Source: an uncultured Bacteroidales bacterium (GTDB lineage Bacteria > Bacteroidota > Bacteroidia > Bacteroidales > Bacteroidaceae). From it: a DNA stretch of 64,000 nucleotides. The position numbers were made by a program, and so were the translations under genes. The stretch is from contig CACZAN010000003.1 of the NCBI GenBank assembly GCA_902779165.1, positions 45,115 to 109,114 on the forward strand. The letters run 5' to 3'. Below, piece after piece: positions 57,654 to 64,000 of the stretch. The first letter of the stretch is position 1; each line of letters opens with the position of its first letter. A model generated the notes under the pieces. It was not told where the DNA came from. It made no database searches and was given only the letters and a program-made list of their open reading frames with translations.

Positions 57654-60248
57654 TTATTGTACCTTGATAACCTTAACGTAGTAAACACCGTTGTTCTTGG
57701 TGTACTTGTCGAAGTAGGTCATGCCGTTGACAGCTTTGTCAGAGGCTCCGCAAGCCACCTTGGCGGCTGTATCATCGATAACGTAGAGGCCAGTGGTCTG
57801 CTGAGGCTGGATGACGCAGTAGATATATTTATCATTAACTGAATCATAATAATAGTAGGCCTGTCCGTCAACTGGCGTTTTCTCTGAATTTGGCTTTGCA
57901 GTAGAGCCTGTGTTGTCTTTAAAGAGTGTAGGAGTACTCTCATCATGTGCAACAAAGTCCGCATAAGCTACGTTGTGAGCCTCCTGATAGGTCTTACCCT
58001 TATCGGTGGTGTAGTAGTAGGTGGTACCTGTTACTGCATAGCCGCTGGCAATAGTATAAACATAAGGATCTGCAACTGTACCTTCACCCGATCTGGTGTA
58101 CAGATTTCCAACACCCTGTCCGATGAAGGCGGTGATCATTCCTGTGGAGGCATCGTTTGTAGTGAAGTACTTCACACCCTTCTTTACGTCGCCAGCAGGT
58201 GCTCCTGTCTGAGCATAGCGGTAGAGTCCAGCAACAGAAGCATCTACGGCCTTGGTAACAGGCTGGAAGTTGTCGGTGGTAGCAGTGGGAGCGGTCTTCG
58301 TGTAAACGAAGGCATAGGTATTGACGGTCTCAGGACTTACGGGAGCTGTGGGGGTGAAGCGCAGAGCCTGGTCGGTGGAAACAGAGATAGCGTTACCGTC
58401 AACACCATACTCAACGCTGTTGGTCAGCGTGAAGGTTGCGGGAGTCAGCACGAGACCGCTGCGGCCCTTAATGGTGCCAGCGGGAGTGGCAGGAGCATCG
58501 TCATCCTGCATCTGCAGAGCATCAACGACTTCGGCTTCGGTCTTACCAGCGGGGATAGTGTAGAGGGCAGCCTTACCTGTCAGAGTAGCCAAAGTACCGT
58601 TTGGAAGCGCAGGCTCAATCTTCTTATAGTATGTAATACCATCAGCGGCCACGGCGTCAGCAGCACAAGGAATGTAATTGTCACCTGATTTTGTGTAATA
58701 ATGAGCAACAGAGGATGTACCTACTGTAAGACCGGTGACCTCATCATAGGTAGCAGCATTTGCATCGTTAACAGTAACGAAGATAGGACCGGTAGAAGCG
58801 AGGTACTCGTTGTTATTAACAACGGAAGAGCCCTTCTGGTAGGTGGTGATGCTAGGAGTAGAAACGAGGGTGATGGTCTCCTGAGTAGCATCGCCATCCT
58901 CTGCGTTCTCTACGATAGCATCAAAGGTGATGGGATAGAGACCGGCGGGATCGCTGTTGACGGTCGTGTCATCGGGCTTGGTGGGATCGTAGACACCGGT
59001 GTGGCCGTTGGTCTTGTCGCTGATCTTAAAGATATAAGTATAGGCGAAGCCGGGCTTCCACTGGGTGTAGATGCCAGGAACCTGAGCGGTAGCACCCTTC
59101 ACAACGATCTCCTCACCGCCACCGTCGATGGATTCGAGGGTGTAGTTCACGCGGAGGTTGAGGTTTGTACCTGTCTCGTTGGGGAGGAAGATAACATAGT
59201 AGTTGTTATCAGCGTTGCCAGCGAAAGAAGCGGTGTTGGACGTACGGCCGAGGAATGCTTTGCCTGAGGTCTTCTCGCCCTCTTCAGCGATGGTGTAGTT
59301 CAGACCGTCCCAGCTTACAGTGGTGGCCTGAGCTGTGCCGCTCTTGGGAGCGAAGGTCACGTGAGCCTGGTTGTTGCCAGTAGCTGCACCATCCACGTCG
59401 GGGAAGGTGACGGTGTAGACACCCTCGGTGTAGATTTCATTAGCAGAGGTGGTGAACAGCTTAGCAGCTGCAGCAGATGCATCGTTAGAAGCAGCAGCGC
59501 TGTAGAACTCAACGTTCTTCACGCTGTAGCCGGGGATGGTCTCGTAGATACCGATACGCACCTTGGTACCGAGCTGACGGAACTGGAAGGTGACAGGATT
59601 TTCATGATCCTTATCAGCATACTGAGCTTTCTTTACTGTCACGAGGTCTGCAATGTAGCATTGGCTGAGGTCAGCAGCTTTACCGGTGAAGGTGTAAGCC
59701 ACTTTACCAGGACCTGTTCCTGTTGCTGTTTCAGGTGTGATGGCAGATACCAGCACCTGTCCCGCTGTGGGTGTACCCTCGTAGATGGCAGTCTTGGAAC
59801 CTGTTGACCATGCGATGAAGTCATACTGAGGCTTGCTGTAGTCCCAGTACTTGATAGTCTGGCTGGTGATGCCATTATCAATAGCGTGCTTGATACGGCC
59901 CTTGCCTACATATTCCCAGTTAGCCACATTGGACTCGGTGGTGTGAGCGGTGTTATCTTGGTACACTACAAGGTAGTTATCGAAAACCTTATTACTGGTT
60001 GACGCATTCCATACGGAACTTGCACCTTTGTAGCCAGACACAACGAACTTGTTATCGAGCAGGGTGGCGGCATCCTTCCCGGTGAAGTCAGCACGGGTGG
60101 TACCCTTGCTCAGAGAGCTGAAGATAATAGCGCTTCCCTCTTCGTCGTCAACGAGCTGAGAGGGGGTGTCAGCGACGAGGAGGTCGCTGGTGCAGCCGAC
60201 AAGTGCTACACTTGCCACTGCTGCGAGGAAAAGATAAATCTTTTTCAT
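57654..60248 (-). CDS. Large fimbrillin-like lipoprotein F3 (864 residues)
   Basis: Signal peptide II MKKIYLFLAAVASVALVGC with lipid Cys19, followed by GTTRADFTGKDA with Arg52-Ala. Blocks shared with F1 and F2 are NYLVVYQDNTAHTTESNVAN, TIKYWDYSKPQYDFIAW and FAYTYIFKISDKTNGHT. The C-terminal region contains an array of short modules (YYTKSGDNYIP..GITYYKK; YRYAQTGAP..GVKYFTT; NLYTRSGEG..GTTYYYT; YYYYDSVNDKYIY). The protein ends GVYYVKVIKVQ. It is the longest of three paralogues and first after the DUF5119 lipoprotein gene. Likely exported to the outer surface and assembled by strand exchange. Confidence 0.82.
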   Translation of the reverse strand: MKKIYLFLAAVASVALVGCTSDLLVADTPSQLVDDEEGSAIIFSSLSKGTTRADFTGKDAATLLDNKFVVSGYKGASSVWNASTSNKVFDNYLVVYQDNTAHTTESNVANWEYVGKGRIKHAIDNGITSQTIKYWDYSKPQYDFIAWSTGSKTAIYEGTPTAGQVLVSAITPETATGTGPGKVAYTFTGKAADLSQCYIADLVTVKKAQYADKDHENPVTFQFRQLGTKVRIGIYETIPGYSVKNVEFYSAAASNDASAAAAKLFTTSANEIYTEGVYTVTFPDVDGAATGNNQAHVTFAPKSGTAQATTVSWDGLNYTIAEEGEKTSGKAFLGRTSNTASFAGNADNNYYVIFLPNETGTNLNLRVNYTLESIDGGGEEIVVKGATAQVPGIYTQWKPGFAYTYIFKISDKTNGHTGVYDPTKPDDTTVNSDPAGLYPITFDAIVENAEDGDATQETITLVSTPSITTYQKGSSVVNNNEYLASTGPIFVTVNDANAATYDEVTGLTVGTSSVAHYYTKSGDNYIPCAADAVAADGITYYKKIEPALPNGTLATLTGKAALYTIPAGKTEAEVVDALQMQDDDAPATPAGTIKGRSGLVLTPATFTLTNSVEYGVDGNAISVSTDQALRFTPTAPVSPETVNTYAFVYTKTAPTATTDNFQPVTKAVDASVAGLYRYAQTGAPAGDVKKGVKYFTTNDASTGMITAFIGQGVGNLYTRSGEGTVADPYVYTIASGYAVTGTTYYYTTDKGKTYQEAHNVAYADFVAHDESTPTLFKDNTGSTAKPNSEKTPVDGQAYYYYDSVNDKYIYCVIQPQQTTGLYVIDDTAAKVACGASDKAVNGMTYFDKYTKNNGVYYVKVIKVQ

Positions 60249-60396
60249 TGTTTTGGAGTTGTTTAAGAGTTGTTGTTATTTGTTTGTTACTTTTTCTATA
60301 AATGGGGAAAATATGTTGTTTTGTATGAATCGTTATTTTGTTTTAATTTTCAATTATACATTATACATTATCAATTATACATTACACATAGTGGGC

Positions 60397-61677
60397 CTAC
60401 ATTTCGAACTCGTGGGTACCGCCGTCCTCGTAGTCTTTGACCACGGCGTCGAAACCGGAGCCGCCGGAGCGGCGGGGGACCGGAACGGTGTCCATATCCA
60501 GTTCCACCGTGATGACACCGCCCTTGTAGCGCTGGCGCACCTGCTCGGTGACGTCGAAGACGAAGGTGGAGTCCATGCCGTTGTTGAACTGCACCGTCAG
60601 GTCCATATAGTGGCGGTTGGGGTCATAGACCTGAGACTGGGACGTGATCTGGTTGGCTTGCAGGCCGCAGATGCCGAAGGTCATCAGACGTCCGCCGATG
60701 ACATCCACGCGCTCGGCGTCGGGCACCGTGGCGGGATCTACGTTGTAGGGCACATAGGGGAGGTTATCCTTCTTGTTAACGCTGTAGTACACGGTGATGG
60801 CATCGTCGCCGGCGCGGCCGGTGTTGACGTTCGTGGAGCGGGCGAAGCCGGAGAGGTCGGCCTCACCATGAGCGAGGGCGATGCGTCCGTTGTTGTGGTG
60901 CAGCACCACCTGCGTGAGATAGATGTAGGTGACGGGCAGCAGCAGCATGTTGAGTTTCTTAACGTAGACGTTGCGCTCGGCATCGTATTCGAAGCCTTCG
61001 AGGTCGCTGTTGATCTCGATGCCTTGGTCGTAGGCGGAGAACAGGGGTTCGGGGCTGTAGAAGGCGTGGGTGTAGCGCGGTGCCTGGTAGCGGGCCACGT
61101 GCATGGTCTGGTTCGTGGCGGCGGTGACACTGTCCAGCGACGTCTGCTCGTCGAAGACCAGACTCTGTACGCCGTCGATCGTCGAGACCTCGTTCCAGCA
61201 GAGGATGTCCCAGAAGCCCCAGTCGTAGCTGCCCTGGAAGTGGGTGCCCTCGACGGTGGCGGCCAGCACGCTCTGGTGGGGTTGCAGAGGCTCGTCGCCG
61301 GTGTAGTAGCGGCGGAGGTTGAAGACGGAAGGCAGGACATATCCTATTTCGCCGAAGATATTCACGTCCGTCTCGTCCCAGCCGTAGTACCACTCGGCCC
61401 TCCAGTCGTACTGGACATTGAAGTCCATCTCGTAGTCCCAGTAAACCTGCAGGTCGAGGTCCACGATAGGCAGGTCGATGACCACATTTTCGCCCTCGTA
61501 GAGGTGCAGCTCGGGCTTGCGCTCGCACGCGTATAAGAAAAGGGTAGGTATAAAGAGGATGATGAAAGAGAGAGATGACAAATAACCATAAGCCCTATGA
61601 GTCCTATTGGCCCCTAGAGTCACATGAGTCCTATTGGCCTCACGAACCAGAATCCTATGGAGTTTGTCAAATAGCAT
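60397..61677 (-). CDS. DUF5119 family lipoprotein, probable fimbrial accessory protein
   Basis: A 426-residue protein with lipobox LYAC (Cys51) after a long leader MLFDKLHRIL..SLSFIILFIPTLF. The leader includes 9-bp-repeat-like codons (GANRTHRAYG). The body starts ERKPELHLYEGENVVIDLP and includes a long aromatic beta-rich stretch (VYWDYEMDFNVQYDWRAEWY), typical of DUF5119. These proteins are usually encoded next to DUF3575 proteins and fimbrillins, as here, and are thought to help anchor or assemble the pilus. An internal TTG start near residue 33 would give a shorter signal and cannot be excluded. Confidence 0.8.
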   Translation of the reverse strand: MLFDKLHRILVREANRTHVTLGANRTHRAYGYLSSLSFIILFIPTLFLYACERKPELHLYEGENVVIDLPIVDLDLQVYWDYEMDFNVQYDWRAEWYYGWDETDVNIFGEIGYVLPSVFNLRRYYTGDEPLQPHQSVLAATVEGTHFQGSYDWGFWDILCWNEVSTIDGVQSLVFDEQTSLDSVTAATNQTMHVARYQAPRYTHAFYSPEPLFSAYDQGIEINSDLEGFEYDAERNVYVKKLNMLLLPVTYIYLTQVVLHHNNGRIALAHGEADLSGFARSTNVNTGRAGDDAITVYYSVNKKDNLPYVPYNVDPATVPDAERVDVIGGRLMTFGICGLQANQITSQSQVYDPNRHYMDLTVQFNNGMDSTFVFDVTEQVRQRYKGGVITVELDMDTVPVPRRSGGSGFDAVVKDYEDGGTHEFEM

Positions 61678-61679
61678 TT

Positions 61680-61921
61680 GTAGAGTTTAAGATGTTTGAG
61701 GGTTTAAGATGTTTGAGAGTTTAAGAGTTTAAGATGTTTGAGAGTTTAAGAGTTTAAGAGTTTAAGAGTTTAAGATGTTTGAGGGTTCAATCTTTCAACT
61801 TTTCCGCTCGGCGCCTTGCGACGCTTCACGCTTGAAGAACATTTCAATTTTTCAACATTTCAATTTTTCAACTTTTCAACTTTTCCGCTCGGCGCCTTGC
61901 GACGCTTCACGCTTGAAGAAC
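61680..61921. repeat. Spacer of TTTAAGA repeats and two copies of a 41-bp dispersed repeat
   Basis: 61682-61790 is a run of GTTTAAGA(G/T) units. The 41-bp repeat with core GCTCGGCGCCTTGCGACGC occurs at about 61798-61840 and again at 61881-61921, each preceded by TTTCAACTTTTC repeats. A third copy is at 47212-47252, and its first bases appear at the window's right end. Confidence 0.85.
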
Positions 61922-61923
61922 TT

Positions 61924-63438
61924 TCACTCTTTCTCCCACGGCAGCGTCTTTTGGGGGAGATCCCACTCCCAGGGTCGGAAGCTGACGCCTTTCTTGTGGT
62001 TGCGGCGGTAGAGGATGTCGTAGCTGAGGGTGATGCCCACGCGGGTGGGGCCTATCCAGTTGAAGCGGTACTGCCGCTCGCGGAAGTCCGCCGGTTTGCC
62101 GGTCCACTTATAATAATAGAGGTGGTCGACGTAGGCGGGGTTCACGGGGTTCTCGAACTTATAGGGATCGTAGCCGCCGTGGATGTAACCCACCTGCAGT
62201 CCGAACTCCAGGCGCCAGTGGCCTTTCTTCGAGATGGGCAGCACATAGCCGATTCCCAGTCCGCCGCCCAGCATCTCGCCTTCCCAGCCGCGGTCGGCAT
62301 CGAAGCAGAGGTCGAAGAGACCTGCATGGGCATAGACCTGGAAGTACAGGCCCCGGAAAGCCGCACCCTCGCCTGGGGTACGGCGCTCGATGTCGCCGGA
62401 ACGCAGATAGTAGCGGGCCTCCACCTGGTAGTTGCGCACCTGGAAATACTTATGTGCCCAGTAGTCCTGCCACCACGGGAAGTCCAGCGAAGCGCCGAAG
62501 GTGAAGTGGCCATGCAGCGGGAAGTACTCGATGGCAACATTCGGGATGGGACACCACCGGTTGTAGCCGGGGACGTAGGCCACATCGAGGAGCAGGTTGC
62601 TCTTCACGGCCAGCAGTTCGCGCCGCGGTTTCTTCACAAGCAGCGGCTCGGTGGTGTAGATGGTCTGGTCAATGGCGCTATCGACGACGGCCACCGGCGT
62701 CTCAACGGGAACAACGGGTTCGACGGTATCAGTCGCAGGCTCTGCCTTCTTTTCAAAGATCAGCACCAGTCGCGTGGCCCTCAGTTCTGGGAAGTACTCC
62801 TTCAGCAGTCTGCACCAGAGGCGTCCACCCTGTGCCCGCTGCAGCTTGGTCTTCAGCGGGGCGAAGTCACCCTGAGGAAGATAGCGGTCGCAGAGCTCCT
62901 GCACATATTCATAATCCGAATCGCCGGCACGACGCATCATGGCACACAACAGGCGGTAGTCCTCAATGACGACCTCCGTGGTGAAGGGCGCCACCACAAC
63001 GGGCACATCCAGCCGTTCGCGCATATAACGATTCAGGAATTCCACACGCTTCGTACCCAGTCGGCGGTTGTTCTCGAACGGGCCTTCGGGCGAAGCAGCA
63101 CCACGCAGCACCATACGCAACAGGCGCAGGCTGTCGCGTCGCACCTGCGGGATAATGATTTCATCCAGCAGCTTCAGCAGCGAGTCGTTGGTCAGTACAT
63201 CGAAGCGGTTCACGCGGAACACCACCCTTCCGGCCTGATCCAGGAACTCGTCGTCCGTCAGCCGCACCATGTCGGCTTCATCGGCAGATTCCGCGAAACG
63301 GATGAAAGAATAGCGGTCGTAGAACGACGAGTCGGGTTGCAGCAGCCATTCGTCGGATGAGAACGAGACAGACCAACCTGCCGCCATGAGCCATGACGGT
63401 ATCATCAGGAAGAAAATGATCTGTAAAAGTCGTCTCAT
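61924..63438 (-). CDS. DUF3575 protein with OmpA-like N-terminal domain, outer membrane
   Basis: A 504-residue envelope protein. Signal peptide MRRLLQIIFFLMIPSWLMAA, then an OmpA-like segment (LRGAASPEGPFENNRRLGTK near residues 88-107) and a linker rich in Pro and Val (EPVVPVETPVAVV). The C-terminal half is a beta-barrel-like DUF3575 region (ELLAVKSNLLLDVAYVPGYN, PNVAIEYFPLHGHFTFGASL) ending LPWEKE. DUF3575 proteins mark fimbrial clusters in Bacteroidales. The ATG at 63438 was chosen because it opens the signal peptide; an ATG 75 bases upstream adds no useful sequence. It is the first gene of the leftward cluster and has a promoter just upstream. Confidence 0.85.
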   Translation of the reverse strand: MRRLLQIIFFLMIPSWLMAAGWSVSFSSDEWLLQPDSSFYDRYSFIRFAESADEADMVRLTDDEFLDQAGRVVFRVNRFDVLTNDSLLKLLDEIIIPQVRRDSLRLLRMVLRGAASPEGPFENNRRLGTKRVEFLNRYMRERLDVPVVVAPFTTEVVIEDYRLLCAMMRRAGDSDYEYVQELCDRYLPQGDFAPLKTKLQRAQGGRLWCRLLKEYFPELRATRLVLIFEKKAEPATDTVEPVVPVETPVAVVDSAIDQTIYTTEPLLVKKPRRELLAVKSNLLLDVAYVPGYNRWCPIPNVAIEYFPLHGHFTFGASLDFPWWQDYWAHKYFQVRNYQVEARYYLRSGDIERRTPGEGAAFRGLYFQVYAHAGLFDLCFDADRGWEGEMLGGGLGIGYVLPISKKGHWRLEFGLQVGYIHGGYDPYKFENPVNPAYVDHLYYYKWTGKPADFRERQYRFNWIGPTRVGITLSYDILYRRNHKKGVSFRPWEWDLPQKTLPWEKE

Positions 63439-63510
63439 AAATGAACCAATAACAATAAGTCTCTTAATATTTATGCGCGCATCACGCGCGACATATTTTA
63501 AATGTGGCTG

Positions 63511-63542
63511 CAAATATACGTTATTTCTACAAAACCACCAAA
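63511..63542 (-). promoter_or_regulatory. Bacteroidetes-type promoter of the surface-protein cluster
   Basis: On the minus strand TATATTTG (plus 63511-63518) fits the -7 element and TTTG (plus 63539-63542) the -33 element, 20 bases apart. It points leftward to the DUF3575 gene and probably DUF5119 and the fimbrillins. Confidence 0.7.
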
Positions 63543-63559
63543 TATTTTCGGTAGAAATT

Positions 63560-63571
63560 GGGGGGGGGGGG
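63560..63571. repeat. Run of 12 G upstream of the cluster promoter
   Basis: Twelve consecutive G (C on the transcribed minus-strand orientation) lie 17 bases beyond the -33 element. Homopolymers of this length are prone to slippage. Confidence 0.95.
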
Positions 63572-63733
63572 AGATTTTATTTCATTTTTTACCATTTCGC
63601 ATCTCCTGACCCCCTGTAAATACTAAGTTTTGCACAATAAACGCGTCCTGAGAGGTCAAATGCCAAAAAACGTTAATACATAAAAGAGGCGAAGAAGAGG
63701 GAAAAAAACAGGAAAAATAGACCACTGAAAAAA

Positions 63734-63938
63734 GGGGCTGGGGGCTGGGTTCAGGGTTCATGGTTCAAGGTTAGGGGGCTGGGTTAAGGGTTCAGGGGGC
63801 ATGGTTCATGGTTAAGGGTTAAGGGTTCAAGGTTCAGGGGGCATGGTTAAGGTTAAGGTTAAGGTTAGGGTTAAGGTTAGGGTCAACGTTAAGGTTAGGG
63901 TTAAGGTTAGGGTCAACGTTAAGGTTAAGGTTAAGGTT
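63734..63938. repeat. Telomere-like GGTTAA/GGTTAG hexamer field
   Basis: About 200 bases of degenerate 6-bp units: first GGGGGCTGGGTT and GGTTCA units, then GGTTAA, GGTTAG and a higher-order block containing GGGTCAACGTTAAGG that occurs twice. G-rich on the plus strand. No gene is seen in 63580-63950. Confidence 0.9.
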
Positions 63939-63952
63939 TTCAAGTTTTGCAA

Positions 63953-64000
63953 GTGATGCCATAGGCATCAGACAATGGTAGCCAGCCATTTCCGCTCGGC
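63953..64000. repeat. Composite palindromic repeat joined to the 41-bp repeat family
   Basis: GATGCCATAGGCATC (63954-63968) and TAGCCAGCCATTT match the elements at 8654 and 10746. The palindrome is then interrupted by TTTCCGCTCGGC, the start of the 41-bp repeat seen at 47212, 61798 and 61881. The window ends inside it. Confidence 0.8.

Overview
The window reads as chromosomal DNA of a member of the Bacteroidales, most likely a gut or rumen Prevotella-type organism. The evidence is the Na+-dependent succinate-to-propionate decarboxylase genes, Bacteroidetes-type promoters (TAnnTTTG), several Mfa/FimA-type lipoprotein pilins with DUF3575 and DUF5119 partners, a type IX-like C-terminal sorting domain, and many dispersed Bacteroidetes-style intergenic repeats.

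Region 1 (1-8310, + strand, GC-rich) is central metabolism. It holds a methylmalonyl-CoA decarboxylase Na+ pump (carboxyltransferase, gamma subunit, a biotin carrier with TWO biotinyl domains, and the membrane beta subunit). A remnant of an alpha-L-fucosidase C-terminus follows, then gpmI, then an oxaloacetate/pyruvate carboxyltransferase whose own C-terminal biotinyl-like domain has lost its lysine.

Region 2 (8311-10914) is almost gene-free and unusually structured. It has nested palindromes, a dyad-symmetric array of ten octamers with exactly mirrored spacing, a 330-bp inverted-repeat element, and six palindromes centred on an exact 22-bp lattice. Two small minus-strand genes (DUF4160 and DUF2442-HTH) have a palindromic operator between their promoter elements.

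Region 3 (10915-63438) is entirely minus strand. Read 5' to 3' from the right, it starts with a DUF3575/OmpA-like envelope protein and a DUF5119 lipoprotein. Three large paralogous fimbrillin-like lipoproteins follow, with a small DUF4325 cluster and an AAA/PD-(D/E)XK gene between or after them. Two smaller fimbrillin-like lipoproteins come next, and then three giant secreted proteins of 4327, 1794 and 5940 residues. The giants are built largely from a short motif, here called VYGGG, that looks like a beta-solenoid coil. They make up about 36 kb and are the best candidate for an undescribed system. Only the first giant has a recognisable type IX-like C-terminal domain; the other two end on a repeat.

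Three minus-strand genes (two lipoproteins and the first giant) start with the same leader. It combines 9-bp repeats, which keep the frame, with 7-bp repeats, which break it and encode the hydrophobic core of the signal peptide. This suggests on/off phase variation. A run of 12 G lies just upstream of the promoter at the right end of the cluster.

Region 4 (63439-64000) holds that promoter, the poly-G tract, a telomere-like hexamer repeat field and another composite palindrome. No rRNA, tRNA or CRISPR array was recognised. All family assignments were made by eye from motifs and not from database searches.
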